Shown here: positions 37,403 to 46,857 of the stretch, one piece after another | How positions within the stretch are numbered: the first letter of the stretch is position 1 | Layout of the letters: every line of letters starts with the position of its first letter | NCBI GenBank assembly: GCA_963711095.1 | Contig: CAVQCX010000010.1 | Span: 149,733 to 213,732, forward strand | Reading direction: 5' to 3' | DNA from: CAVQCX01 sp963711095 | Lineage (GTDB): Bacteria > Pseudomonadota > Gammaproteobacteria > Chromatiales > Chromatiaceae | DNA: 64,000 nucleotides | Translations under genes and position numbers: made by a program | The notes under the pieces: model-generated | Database searches by the model: none | Told to the model about the DNA's origin: nothing | Seen by the model: the letters and a program-made list of their open reading frames with translations, nothing else

Positions 37403-38182
37403 TTACTCCCCGAACATCAGCGCAGTCAGAACGAAATCCAGGCTAAGCACCGCCAGCGCCGAGTGAACCACCGCCCGGGTGGTCGCCCGACTGACCCCCT
37501 CGGAGGTGGGTACGGCGTCGTAGCCCTGGAACAGGGCGATCCAGGTACAGGCCGCGCCGAACACCAGGCTCTTGATCAAGCCATTGAAGACGTCTTCGTG
37601 CAGGTCGATGGTATGCTGCATCTGGGACCAGTAGGCTCCGTCGTCCACTCCGAGCAGCCCGACCCCGACAAAGTAACCCCCGATCACACCGATGGCGCTG
37701 AACATGGAAGCCAGCAGCGGCATGGAGATGAATCCGGCAAAAAAGCGCGGTGTGAGCACCCGCTTGACCGGGTCCACCGCCATCATCTCCAGTCCCGAGA
37801 GCTGCTCGGTGGCCTTCATCAGACCGATCTCGGCGGTCAGCGCCGAGCCCGCCCGCCCGGCGAACAGCAGCGCGGTGACCACCGGTCCGAGCTCGCGCAC
37901 CAGGGAGGCGGCCACCATCACGCCGAGCGTCTGCTCGGCACCGAACTTGGAGAGCACGTAGTAGCCCTGCAGCCCCAGCACCATCCCGACGAACAGCCCC
38001 GACACAGCGACGATCAGCACCGACAGCACGCCGACGGCGAACAGCTGCCTGAACAACAGGCCGGGACGAGCGAGCAGCGAGCCCAGACCCCCGAGAATGC
38101 CGAGCAGCAGCAGGTGGGCGCGCCCCAGCCGCTCGATCACGCGCAAGCCGACCCTGCCCAATTGTGCCAGCCCCTCGAACAT
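37403..38182 (-). CDS. mlaE: Phospholipid ABC transporter permease MlaE
   Basis: This 259-residue integral membrane protein has the MlaE/YrbE signature (FAGRAGSALTAEIGLMKATEQ region, VDPVKRVLTPRFFAG). The ATG at 38182 follows GGGGGAGAG, and MFEGLAQLGR fits the family start; the frame remains open 45 codons upstream without conservation. It pairs with MlaF (ATPase), MlaD and MlaB. Confidence 0.94.
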   Translation of the reverse strand: MFEGLAQLGRVGLRVIERLGRAHLLLLGILGGLGSLLARPGLLFRQLFAVGVLSVLIVAVSGLFVGMVLGLQGYYVLSKFGAEQTLGVMVAASLVRELGPVVTALLFAGRAGSALTAEIGLMKATEQLSGLEMMAVDPVKRVLTPRFFAGFISMPLLASMFSAIGVIGGYFVGVGLLGVDDGAYWSQMQHTIDLHEDVFNGLIKSLVFGAACTWIALFQGYDAVPTSEGVSRATTRAVVHSALAVLSLDFVLTALMFGE

Positions 38183-38205
38183 TGGCAGCTCTCCCCCGGT
38201 CCCGC

Positions 38206-39043
38206 TCAGGCGCGCTCGCGCCCGCTCGCGCCCAGCAGGTCCTGAGCCAGTGGCGGAGCCGGGTAATGGAAGTGCACCGGGCCGTCGGGCAGCCCCTGGA
38301 GAAACTGGCGCACCCACTCCGAGCCCGAGGACGCCAGGGCCTGGGGCGTGCCCCGGCCGGTCACCTTGCCGTTGGCGATCAGGTAGACCAGATCCGAGAT
38401 CTGTGCAGTCTCGCCCACGTCGTGCGAGACGATGACGCTGGTCATGTGGGCCGCGTCGTTGAGCGTGCGGATCAGCTGCACCAGCACCCCCATGGAGATG
38501 GGGTCCTGGCCGGTGAAAGGCTCGTCGTACATGATCATCATGGGGTCGAGCGCAATACCGCGCGCCAGCGCTACGCGCCTTGCCATCCCCCCCGAGAGCT
38601 CGCTCGGCATCAGCGCCTGCGCGCCCCGCAGCCCCACGGCCTCGAGCTTCATCAGCACCAGCTTGCGGATCATCGTCTGGGGCAGCCGGGTGTGCTCACG
38701 CAGCGGATAGGCGACATTGTCGAATACGCTGAGGTCCGTCAGCAGCGCCCCGCTCTGGAACAGCATCCCGATTCGGGTGCGCAGCCGGTAGAGCTTCTCG
38801 GGTGCCCAGGGCATGTATGTTCTGCCCATCGACCTCGACGGTGCCGGCGTCGGGCCGCAGCTGTCCGCCGATCAGCTTCAGCAGTGTCGTCTTGCCGGTG
38901 CCGCTGGGACCCATGATAGCGGTGACCTTGCCGCGCGGGATATCTATGTCCACGCCGTCGAAGACCACATGCTCGCCACGGCTGAAGCGAAGTCCGCGAA
39001 TCTTCACCAGAGGCTCTTTGTCAGCGCTCGATCTCGCAGCCAT
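38206..39043 (-). CDS. mlaF: Phospholipid ABC transporter ATPase MlaF (frameshifted in this sequence)
   Basis: The N-terminal part, from the ATG at 39043, carries Walker A GPSGTGKTTL and VEVDGQNIHAL. An extra G near 38803-38811 shifts the frame. The remainder carries the Q-loop (IGMLFQSGALLTDLSVF), ABC signature ELSGGMARRVALARG and Walker B MIMYDEPFTGQDP. Repaired length is about 279 residues. It is the first gene of the mla-murA-his run. Confidence 0.93.
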
Positions 39044-39565
39044 GATGCGGTTGCTGTCCGGGGGGCGGCTGGGCATCCACGCCGCCGAGTGTGAGGGGCC
39101 CGTCCATTCAGGGGCGACGATGGCTCGGTCTGGCCGAGCCTGGTGACGCAAGGCGCAGATTCTCCCCCGGGTCCCCCGGACCGTCAAGCGAGCCCCCTGC
39201 ACTGCACCGGGGTCCCGAGGCGTGCCAGCCGCGCCCGGTCCGGCGGCTTGCCCGTGAGAGTCAGCGCCCTGGCCGGGCGGTTCGGTACGTAGCGGCGCGG
39301 CCGCGAGCCGACACCTGCATCGGCCGGTGTCCGCATGGACCAACCTTGAGTTGGAGCTTGCACGCGGCGGTCGACTGCCGTTGCCGGGATCATCACCCCA
39401 GGCGGCCCACCGCGCGGGCGCGGGCGCCGCCATCGGGCGCCTGGCGCGCCTGCTCATGCGGGTCGCAGGTCTCTTTGCCGAGCTCGGTGGCCTCCGACGC
39501 GGACGTCGGCTCGGAACGTTGAGGCGCTGTGGTTTTCCCGGCGCTCGTTCATACTGTTCGGCACC
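39044..39565. other. Intergenic region upstream of mlaF
   Basis: More than 500 bp with only overlapping GC-rich frames and no recognised motif on either strand. The promoter of the mla-murA-his run should lie here. Confidence 0.4.
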
Positions 39566-39729
39566 AGGAGCCTGTCGGACTTTGGGGTCCGTAGCGAGGG
39601 AAAGCGGGATCGAGGCGGATTTTTCGCTCGATTGAGGAGAATAGCCAGCTCTATTTGACGAGATCGAGCGGGAAATCCGGCCGATATCCGCTTTTCCGCA
39701 GTAGGGCATCCAAAGTCCGACAGGCTCCT
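39566..39729. mobile_element. Palindromic non-autonomous element (164 bp)
   Basis: Perfect 20-bp terminal inverted repeats, AGGAGCCTGTCGGACTTTGG at 39566-39585 and its complement at 39710-39729, enclose 124 bp. A second inner inverted pair is present (GGATTTTTCGCTCGATT and GATCGAGCGGGAAATCC, 14 of 17 matched), so the whole element folds into a long hairpin. No coding capacity was seen. No clear target duplication was found. Only this copy is in the window. Confidence 0.8.
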
Positions 39730-39739
39730 AGGAGCGAAT

Positions 39740-39925
39740 ATGGCCGATATTCTCGAATTCAAGCGCCCCAAGGCGTCCGAGCGCCATAGAGGGGCCACGC
39801 TGTGTCGCCACAACCACCACAAGTGGGCGCCTGTGAAAGAGACCCGCTTCGATGTAAAACTGGGCCGGCTGGTCACCCTCGTGCGCTGTGTGCGCTGCGG
39901 GCTGACCCGCGTCCGTGCCTCATGA
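39740..39925 (+). CDS. Small zinc-ribbon-like protein, unknown
   Basis: This 61-residue protein begins MADILEFKRPKASER and has a CRHNHHKW...CVRCGLTR pattern, which could bind zinc through Cys22, His residues and a C-terminal CxxC. The ribosome binding site AGGAGCG lies right at the edge of the palindromic element at 39566-39729. I recall the MADILEFKRP type of start from gammaproteobacterial small proteins but cannot give a function. Confidence 0.65.
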   Translation: MADILEFKRPKASERHRGATLCRHNHHKWAPVKETRFDVKLGRLVTLVRCVRCGLTRVRAS

Positions 39926-40023
39926 GCGACCCGCTCGCCTGTGCGACGCGATTGCCGCCGGGCTGGGCCGTCTGAAAGAATGCCCGCCTCCGATCTCGCC
40001 GCCTGCTCCTGGCTGATGGCCTC

Positions 40024-41004
40024 ATGCTCCTCAATGTAACAGCGATCGCCGCCGGTCTCGCCCTGCTGGTGGCGGGGGCCGATCGTTTTGTGACCGGCTC
40101 CGCCGCCACAGCGCGCAATCTCGGGGTCTCGCCGATGCTGATAGGCCTCACGGTCGTGGGCATCGGCACCTCGGCCCCCGAGCTCCTGGTCTCGGTCATG
40201 GCCTCCGCCCAGGGCAACGGCGAGCTTGCCATCGGCAACGCGCTGGGCTCCAACATCGCCAACATCTCTCTGATCCTCGGCGTAACCGCCCTGATTGCCC
40301 CCTTGCAGGTGCAGTCCGAGACGCTGAAGCGCGAGTACCCCATGCTGCTGGCGGTGACTCTGGTTACCCAGCTGCTGATGGCCGACGGAGCGCTGACTCG
40401 GCTCGATGGGACGGCGCTGCTTGCGACGCTGGTCCTGGTAATGGTCGGCATGGTGCGTCTAGGTATCCGCGAGCGCAGCTCCGATCCGATGGTCGAGGAG
40501 TACGCCGCCGCGATCCCCGAGCACATGCCGGCTCGGGCGGCCGCGCTCTGGCTCGCGCTGGGTCTGGTCGCACTGCTGGGGGGCTCGCGGCTGCTGGTCT
40601 GGGGCGCCACCAACCTGGCGACCGCCTTCGGGGTCAGCGACCTGGTGATTGGTCTGACTGTGGTGGCTGTGGGCACCAGCCTGCCCGAGCTGGCGGCGGC
40701 GGTGGCCGCCGCGCTCAAGCAGGAGCACGACATCGCCATCGGCAACGTCATTGGCTCGAATATCTTCAACCTGCTGGCCGTGCTGGCCGTGCCCGCCCTG
40801 CTCGCCCCGGGGCGGCTCGATCCGGCGGTGCTGATGCGCGACATGCCGGTCATGATCGGACTCACCCTGGCGCTGTTCGTTATGGGCTACGGTTTCAGAG
40901 GCGCCGGGCGGATCGGCCGGCTCGCAGGCCTGGTGCTGCTGGGCGCGTTCGTCGCCTACCAGACCACGCTGTTCGTCCAGACCGGGGGGACGACGCTGCG
41001 CTGA
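40024..41004 (+). CDS. yrbG: Calcium/sodium antiporter family protein (YrbG-like)
   Basis: This 326-residue protein of about ten membrane helices has two alpha repeats with the exchanger motifs GIGTSAPELLVSV (near 48) plus GNALGSNIANISL, and AVGTSLPELAAAV plus GNVIGSNIFNLLA. It stands at the head of the kds-lpt cluster, its conserved place in gammaproteobacteria. Confidence 0.93.
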   Translation: MLLNVTAIAAGLALLVAGADRFVTGSAATARNLGVSPMLIGLTVVGIGTSAPELLVSVMASAQGNGELAIGNALGSNIANISLILGVTALIAPLQVQSETLKREYPMLLAVTLVTQLLMADGALTRLDGTALLATLVLVMVGMVRLGIRERSSDPMVEEYAAAIPEHMPARAAALWLALGLVALLGGSRLLVWGATNLATAFGVSDLVIGLTVVAVGTSLPELAAAVAAALKQEHDIAIGNVIGSNIFNLLAVLAVPALLAPGRLDPAVLMRDMPVMIGLTLALFVMGYGFRGAGRIGRLAGLVLLGAFVAYQTTLFVQTGGTTLR

Positions 41005-41042
41005 GCGGCGCCATCGCCGCGCAGCCGACAGGGCGAATTGCC

Positions 41043-42047
41043 ATGACGAAACGATCCAACGCTGAGCTGTCGCAGGACGAATCCCGAAAGCTGCAGGCGC
41101 TTGGCCTGGCGGTGATCCGCAATGAGGCGGCTGCGGTGGCGGCGCTCGCGGGGCGCGTGCAGGAGGAGTTTGCCCGGGCCTGTGCCTTCATGTTGCAGTG
41201 CACCGGGCGGATCGTGGTCACCGGAATGGGCAAGTCGGGACACATCGGCGGCAAGATCGCCGCCACCCTGGCGAGCACCGGCACCCCGGCCTTCTTTATG
41301 CACCCGGGCGAGGCCAGCCACGGCGATCTGGGCATGATCACGGACCGTGACGTGGTGCTCGCGCTCTCGAACTCCGGGGAGACCCACGAGCTGCTCACGA
41401 TTTTGCCGCTCATCAAGCGGCTGGGAGTGCCGCTGATCGCGATGACCGGCAAGCCAGGCTCCAATCTTGCGCGCGAGGCGGACATCCATATCGACGTGAG
41501 CGTCGAGAAGGAGGCCTGTCCGCTGGGGCTCGCCCCGACCTCGAGCACCACGGCAGCGCTGGCCATGGGCGACGCCCTGGCGGTGGCGCTGCTGGAGGCC
41601 CGCGGTTTTACCGAGCAGGATTTCGCCCGGTCCCACCCGGGGGGTAGCCTGGGGCGGCGGCTGCTACTGCACATCGGTGATATCATGCACCGCGGCGATG
41701 CGATCCCCGCAGTCTCCGAGGAGGCATCCTTGCGCGATGCCCTCATGGAGATGACCGCCAAAGGCCTGGGTATGACCGCAGTTGTGGATCCCGCGCGCCG
41801 AGTTCTGGGGATCTTCACCGATGGCGACCTGCGCCGGGCGCTCGACCGGGGCACCGACATCCACTCGAGCCGCGCCCGAGACCTGATGACCCGCAGCTGC
41901 AAGATCGCTTCCGCCGGTGCGCTGGCCGCCGAGGCCCTCGAGATCATGGAGCGCAACAAGATCAACGGCCTGCTGGTGATCGACGACGAGCAGCGTTTGA
42001 TAGGGGCGCTCAACATGCACGATTTGCTGCGAGCGGGTGTCGTCTGA
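41043..42047 (+). CDS. kdsD: Arabinose-5-phosphate isomerase KdsD
   Basis: This 334-residue enzyme converts ribulose 5-phosphate to arabinose 5-phosphate, the precursor of Kdo. An N-terminal SIS domain (VVTGMGKSGHIGGKIAATL, ALSNSGETHELL) is followed by two CBS domains (GDIMHRGDAIPAV, DLMTRSCKIASAG). It lies upstream of kdsC and the lpt genes. Confidence 0.95.
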   Translation: MTKRSNAELSQDESRKLQALGLAVIRNEAAAVAALAGRVQEEFARACAFMLQCTGRIVVTGMGKSGHIGGKIAATLASTGTPAFFMHPGEASHGDLGMITDRDVVLALSNSGETHELLTILPLIKRLGVPLIAMTGKPGSNLAREADIHIDVSVEKEACPLGLAPTSSTTAALAMGDALAVALLEARGFTEQDFARSHPGGSLGRRLLLHIGDIMHRGDAIPAVSEEASLRDALMEMTAKGLGMTAVVDPARRVLGIFTDGDLRRALDRGTDIHSSRARDLMTRSCKIASAGALAAEALEIMERNKINGLLVIDDEQRLIGALNMHDLLRAGVV

Positions 42048-42092
42048 GCCGCTCGCCGTATGCCTCCGAGCCTTCAATCGCGAGACCTCCAG

Positions 42093-42617
42093 ATGCAGGA
42101 CATCATCGAGAAAGCCGCCCGGATTCGGCTCGTGATCTTCGACGTGGACGGGGTCCTGACCGATGGCAGCCTGTTTTACGGAGACGATGGCCAGGAGTAC
42201 AAGGCCTTTCATTCGAAGGACGGGCATGGCATGAAGATGCTCCAGTCGACCGGGGTGCAGATCGGGATCATCACCGCGCGCACCTCCCGGGTGGTGCAAC
42301 TGCGTATGGCCAGCCTGGGCATAGCCCACGTCTTCCAGGGGCAGCAGGAGAAGCTGCCTGCCTACCAGGAGCTCAAGCGCAAGACCGGCCTGGGCGATGA
42401 GCAGATCGCCTATGTCGGCGACGATGTGGTGGACCTGCCGATCATGACCCGGGTAGGTCTGGCCATTGCGGTGGCCGACTCCCACCCCTTGGTGCTGCGC
42501 CATGCCCACTGGCAGACCCCCGCGCCGGGCGGGCGCGGGGCGGCCCGTCAGGTCTGCGAGCTGCTGATGGAGGCCCAGGGAACGCTGGAGGAACGCTTCC
42601 AGCACTACCTGCGCTGA
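42093..42617 (+). CDS. kdsC: Kdo 8-phosphate phosphatase KdsC
   Basis: A 174-residue HAD-family phosphatase with the catalytic DVDGVLTDG and YVGDDVVDLPIM. It acts after KdsA to release Kdo. The start at 42093 (MQDIIEKAARIRLVIFD) fits the family; an ATG eleven codons earlier at 42060 is possible. Confidence 0.94.
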   Translation: MQDIIEKAARIRLVIFDVDGVLTDGSLFYGDDGQEYKAFHSKDGHGMKMLQSTGVQIGIITARTSRVVQLRMASLGIAHVFQGQQEKLPAYQELKRKTGLGDEQIAYVGDDVVDLPIMTRVGLAIAVADSHPLVLRHAHWQTPAPGGRGAARQVCELLMEAQGTLEERFQHYLR

Positions 42618-42627
42618 ACGCCCGGCA

Positions 42628-43191
42628 GTGAATCGAGAAGATCTCCGGCCGTTGCTGCTGCTGGTCGTGCTCGCCGCCGGGAGCTGGGGTCTGGCGACCT
42701 GGCTGCAGCAGCGCGAGCGCGCGGCCAAGCCGCCCGCCCATGCGCCCGACTACGAGCTCGACACCCTGGAGCTCACGACCATGGGACTGGACGGGGCGCC
42801 GCGTCGGCGTCTGGCCGCGGACCGCATGGTACATTACGCCGACGATGACAGTACCGCGCTGACCGAGCCGCGTCTGACGGTGTTCGACAGCCGGCGCCCT
42901 CCCTGGCAGGTGCGCTCCGCCCAGGGTTGGGTGTCCGGCGATGGTGAGCTGGTGCTGCTGCAGGGGGAGGTGCACATCGACCGAGCCGCGGCCAAGGACG
43001 TCCGAGCGGTCGAGATCCTGACCCACGACCTGCGGGTCCAGCCCAAGGCGAGCTACGCCGAGACCGACCAGCCGGTGGACGCCCGCAGCGGGACCGACAG
43101 GGTGCAGGCCGTTGGCATGCAGATGTGGTTCGATGGGCCGGTGCGCCTGAAGCTTCTGTCCAAAGTAAGAGGCCGCTATGAAGTCAAGTGA
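42628..43191 (+). CDS. lptC: LPS export protein LptC
   Basis: This 187-residue bitopic protein has one N-terminal membrane helix (LLLLVVLAAGSWGLATWL) and an LptC beta-jellyroll (MGLDGAPRRRLAADRMVHY, DVRAVEILTHDLRVQPKA). It hands LPS from LptB2FG to LptA. The start is a GTG at 42628 and the gene overlaps lptA by 14 bases. Confidence 0.92.
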   Translation: MNREDLRPLLLLVVLAAGSWGLATWLQQRERAAKPPAHAPDYELDTLELTTMGLDGAPRRRLAADRMVHYADDDSTALTEPRLTVFDSRRPPWQVRSAQGWVSGDGELVLLQGEVHIDRAAAKDVRAVEILTHDLRVQPKASYAETDQPVDARSGTDRVQAVGMQMWFDGPVRLKLLSKVRGRYEVK

Positions 43192-43714
43192 GATTGGCAA
43201 GGCCCGGTTGCTGCTGGAGGCGGCAGTCACCGTCTGGCTGCTGGCAGCGCCGACGACCGGCGCCAGGGCGTTGGAATCCGACCGCGCGCAGCCGATCCAG
43301 GTGGAGGCCGACAGCGTGGAGATCGACGAGCGCAAGGGCGTCAGCACTTACGAGGGGCACGTGGTCATCCGCCAGGGCAGCATCCGGATCGAGGCCGACC
43401 GGGTGAGCGTCCGGCAGAAGGGCTCGCGCTCGGAGAAGGTCACCGCGGAGGGCGCTCCGGTGCGCTTCCAGCAGCAGCCGGACAAGGGCGAGCTGGTCAA
43501 GGGAACCGCCAAGCGGGCCGAGTATTCCATCGACAGCGAGCTGCTGTATCTGCTCGGCGATGCCGTGCTCACCCAGGGTAGCGACAACTTCAAGAGCGAC
43601 CGGATCATCTATGACCGGGGGCACGCCCTGGTCAAAGCTGGCGCGGCGGCCCAGGGCAAGCAGCGCGTGCAGATGACCATAAAGCCGCACCCCAGCCCGC
43701 CCGACAAGCCATGA
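43178..43714 (+). CDS. lptA: LPS transport periplasmic protein LptA
   Basis: This 178-residue precursor has an N-terminal signal (cleaved near ARA, residue 30) and the OstA/LptA domain (PIQVEADSVEIDERKGVSTY, GHVVIRQGSIRIEADRV). It bridges the periplasm. It overlaps lptC by 14 bases and lptB by four. Confidence 0.94.
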   Translation: MKSSEIGKARLLLEAAVTVWLLAAPTTGARALESDRAQPIQVEADSVEIDERKGVSTYEGHVVIRQGSIRIEADRVSVRQKGSRSEKVTAEGAPVRFQQQPDKGELVKGTAKRAEYSIDSELLYLLGDAVLTQGSDNFKSDRIIYDRGHALVKAGAAAQGKQRVQMTIKPHPSPPDKP

Positions 43715-44436
43715 GCACGCTGTCGGCGGAGGCGCTGGTCAAGCGGTTCCGCGGTCGGACGGTGGTCGCCGGGGTGTCTCTGCGGGTCGCCAGCGGCGAG
43801 ATTGTCGGACTGCTCGGTCCCAACGGGGCCGGCAAGACCACCTGCTTCTACATGATCGTCGGTCTGATCCCGGTCGATGGTGGGCGCGTCACCATCGAAG
43901 GGCACGACTGCACCGACCTGCCGATGCACGCGCGCGCCCGCCTGGGGCTGTCTTATCTGGCCCAGGAGCCATCGGTGTTCAGAAAGCTCTCGGTACGCGA
44001 CAACGTCGGGGCGATCCTTGAGCTGCGCCGCGACCTGGGGCGCGAGCGGCGCCGGGAGCTCGGCGACCGGCTGCTGGCCGACCTCGGCCTCAGCCACCTC
44101 AAGGACAGTTTGGCGATGAGCCTGTCGGGAGGCGAGCGCCGTCGCCTGGAGATCGCCCGCGCGCTCGCCGTGGAGCCGCGCTTCGTGCTGCTTGACGAGC
44201 CGTTTGCCGGCGTCGATCCGATCTCCCTGCTCGAGATCCAGAAGATCGTCAAGGCGCTGGCCGGGCGCGGTATCGGCGTGCTGATTACCGATCACAACGT
44301 GCGCGAGACGCTTGGTATCTGCGATTGCGCCTACATCATCAACGAAGGGGTGGTCCTCGCCGAGGGCGATCCGGCGCATATTCTGGAGCACCCCGAGGTG
44401 CGCTCGGTCTACCTGGGTGATCACTTCACCATGTAG
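43711..44436 (+). CDS. lptB: LPS export ATPase LptB
   Basis: This 241-residue ABC ATPase has Walker A GPNGAGKTTCFYM, signature MSLSGGERRRLEIARAL, Walker B RFVLLDEPFAGVDP and the switch TDHNVRET. It powers LPS extraction with LptFG, which are not in the window. It is the last gene before a 130-bp gap to rpoN. Confidence 0.97.
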   Translation: MSTLSAEALVKRFRGRTVVAGVSLRVASGEIVGLLGPNGAGKTTCFYMIVGLIPVDGGRVTIEGHDCTDLPMHARARLGLSYLAQEPSVFRKLSVRDNVGAILELRRDLGRERRRELGDRLLADLGLSHLKDSLAMSLSGGERRRLEIARALAVEPRFVLLDEPFAGVDPISLLEIQKIVKALAGRGIGVLITDHNVRETLGICDCAYIINEGVVLAEGDPAHILEHPEVRSVYLGDHFTM

Positions 44437-44566
44437 GCACGTGCTGGAGCCTGGGTGGCGCGCCTGAGCTCCGCAATGTCCTTGCCCCATCGGTGTCCAG
44501 TTGGACTAGAATGGTGTCAAGATTCCCCATACAAATACCGTACCAACTCCTAGCCGATATTTGGTT

Positions 44567-46015
44567 ATGAAGCAGTCGATCCAGCTTCGGCTCGGGCAGC
44601 AGCTGACCATGACGCCGCAGCTGCAGCAGGCGATCCGGCTGCTACAGCTCTCGGCGCTCGACCTGCGCCAGGAGGTCCAGGAGGTCCTGGACTCAAACCT
44701 GATGCTCGAGACCGAGGAAGAGCTCGGCTTCGATCAGACGGCGCCCGACGCCGCGCCCGCGCCCGAGTCCGATACCGACCGCGAGCTCGACGTCGAGCGC
44801 CCGACCATGCCGGACGAGCTGCCGGTGGACACCCGCTGGGACGACCTGTACGACCCAGGGATGGCGCCCGGCGGCGGTGCCGCCCAGGGCGATGGCGAGG
44901 ATGTGGACCTGCTCGCCCAGCGCAGCAAGGCCCCGACCCTGGCCGATTACCTGCACTGGCAGCTCAATCTTAGTCGCTTCGGAGAGATCGACCGGGTGAT
45001 CGCCGGGGCCATCATCGATGCGGTCAGCGAGGACGGCTACCTGACCGTCCCGCTGGAGGAGATCCGCGCCGGCCTGGGTGACCCGGAGCTGAGCATCGAA
45101 GAGGTCGAGGCGGTGCTGCACCGGATCCAGTCCTTCGACCCCGCCGGGGTGGCGGCACGCGATCTGCGCGAGTGCCTGTTGATCCAGCTCCGACAGCTGC
45201 CCGAGGACACGCCGGCGCGGGATCGGGCCCTGGAGACGGTACGCGACCACTTTGAGCTGCTGGCCGCGCGTGATACGCGCCAGCTCGTCCGGCGCCTGGG
45301 CATCGACGACCTCCAGCTTCAGGCGATCATGCAGCTGATCCGCTCCCTGAGCCCGCGTCCCGGCACCCGGATTGCCTCGCCCGAGCCCCAGTACGTCATC
45401 CCGGACGTGATCGTGAGCAAGCACAACGGCCACTGGCAGGTGGAGCTCAACGCCGAGGCCACGCCCAGGCTGCGGGTCAACCCCTACTATGCCAGGCTGG
45501 TGAAAAGGGCCGACCAGAGCGATGACAATGTCTGCCTGCGCAACCACCTGCAGGAGGCGCGCTGGTTCATCAAAAGTCTGCAGAGCCGTAACGAGACCTT
45601 GCTGAAGGTGGCTGCCAGCATCGTAGAATTCCAACGGGGATTCTTCGAATATGGCGACGAGGCCATGCGCCCGCTGGTATTGCGCGACGTGGCCGAGGCG
45701 CTGGAAATGCACGAATCGACCATCTCCCGGGTGACTTCCCAGAAGTACATGTATACCCCCCGGGGCACCCTGGAGCTCAAGTATTTCTTCTCCAGCCACG
45801 TGAGCATGGCCGGGGGCGGCGAATGCTCGGCGACAGCCATCCGGGCGCTGATCAAGAAGCTGATCGCCGCAGAGAAGCCGGCACGGCCGCTCAGCGACAG
45901 CAAGATCGCCCAGATCCTCGTGGAGCAGGGCATAGATGTAGCGCGTCGCACGGTGGCCAAGTACCGGGAGTCGATGGCGATTCCGCCTTCCAATGAGCGG
46001 AAGCGCTTGATTTGA
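44567..46015 (+). CDS. rpoN: RNA polymerase sigma-54 factor RpoN
   Basis: This 482-residue factor has the glutamine-rich activator-interacting region I (QLRLGQQLTMTPQLQQAIRL), an acidic linker (about 60-115), the core-binding domain and the RpoN box ARRTVAKYRE near 460. The ATG at 44567 matches the family start MKQSIQLRLGQQ. It lies between lptB and hpf, the usual place. Confidence 0.97.
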   Translation: MKQSIQLRLGQQLTMTPQLQQAIRLLQLSALDLRQEVQEVLDSNLMLETEEELGFDQTAPDAAPAPESDTDRELDVERPTMPDELPVDTRWDDLYDPGMAPGGGAAQGDGEDVDLLAQRSKAPTLADYLHWQLNLSRFGEIDRVIAGAIIDAVSEDGYLTVPLEEIRAGLGDPELSIEEVEAVLHRIQSFDPAGVAARDLRECLLIQLRQLPEDTPARDRALETVRDHFELLAARDTRQLVRRLGIDDLQLQAIMQLIRSLSPRPGTRIASPEPQYVIPDVIVSKHNGHWQVELNAEATPRLRVNPYYARLVKRADQSDDNVCLRNHLQEARWFIKSLQSRNETLLKVAASIVEFQRGFFEYGDEAMRPLVLRDVAEALEMHESTISRVTSQKYMYTPRGTLELKYFFSSHVSMAGGGECSATAIRALIKKLIAAEKPARPLSDSKIAQILVEQGIDVARRTVAKYRESMAIPPSNERKRLI

Positions 46016-46040
46016 GCGATAACAACCGAGGAGCAATCCG

Positions 46041-46358
46041 ATGCAGATCAGTGTCACCGGTCACCATGTCGACATCACCGACGCGCTGCGTGGCTATGTC
46101 GACAGCAAGCTCAATCGTCTGGAGCGCCACTTCGATCACGTGATCGACGTGCATGTCATCCTGAGCGTCGACAAGCTGGACCAGAAGGCCGAGGCGACCA
46201 TCCAGCTCAACGGCGCCAGCGTGTTTGCCGATGCCGTGCACCAGGACATGTATGCCGCGATCGACGGTCTGGTGGACAAGCTCGACCGGCAAGTGAAACG
46301 GCATAAGGAGAAGCTCACCAACCACCGGGGCGGCAACGGCCAGAAGAGTCCGGCCTGA
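46041..46358 (+). CDS. hpf: Ribosome hibernation promoting factor (short form)
   Basis: This 105-residue protein of the Hpf/YfiA family begins MQISVTGHHVDITDALRGYV and has the beta-alpha-beta-beta-beta-alpha pattern that fits the ribosomal decoding channel. The short length matches gammaproteobacterial Hpf. It is cotranscribed with rpoN (25-bp gap). Confidence 0.95.
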   Translation: MQISVTGHHVDITDALRGYVDSKLNRLERHFDHVIDVHVILSVDKLDQKAEATIQLNGASVFADAVHQDMYAAIDGLVDKLDRQVKRHKEKLTNHRGGNGQKSPA

Positions 46359-46373
46359 AGCGGCCGATTTGCC

Positions 46374-46850
46374 ATGACGCTGCCACATCTTCCCGCGGGG
46401 CTCATCGTCGAGGAGCGCATCGGCTGCGAGGTCCAGGCGGCGAGCAAGAAACGCATCCTCGAGACCGTCGGGCGCCTGCTGGCGAGCGGCGCCCCGGGGC
46501 TCACCCAGGAAGGGGTGTTTGATCGGCTGCTGGAGCGCGAGCGGCTCGGCAGCACCGCGCTCGGACACGGCGTGGCCCTGCCCCATGCGCGCATGGCCGG
46601 CGTCGAACGGGCGCTCGGCGCGTTCATCAAGCTGGAGGCCGGAGTCGACTTCGACGCCATCGACGACGCGCCCGTGGACCTGGTGTTCGGCCTGCTCGTG
46701 CCCGAGGAGGCCACCCAGGAGCATCTGGACCTGCTCGGGTTTCTCGCCCGGCTGTTCAGCGATGCCGAGCTGTGTGCCCGCCTGCGCCGCTCATGCGCCC
46801 CGGCGCTGGTGCTCTCCACCATGGCGGGCCCCGAGACCGGCGCGGCGTGA
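46374..46850 (+). CDS. ptsN: PTS IIA-like nitrogen regulatory protein PtsN
   Basis: This 158-residue EIIA-Ntr-type protein has the phosphorylated histidine in LGHGVALPHAR (His71). It receives phosphate from a HPr-type carrier and in other species regulates potassium transport and sigma-54-linked functions. It precedes hprK by seven bases. Confidence 0.93.
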   Translation: MTLPHLPAGLIVEERIGCEVQAASKKRILETVGRLLASGAPGLTQEGVFDRLLERERLGSTALGHGVALPHARMAGVERALGAFIKLEAGVDFDAIDDAPVDLVFGLLVPEEATQEHLDLLGFLARLFSDAELCARLRRSCAPALVLSTMAGPETGAA

Positions 46851-46857
46851 TCCCGGG

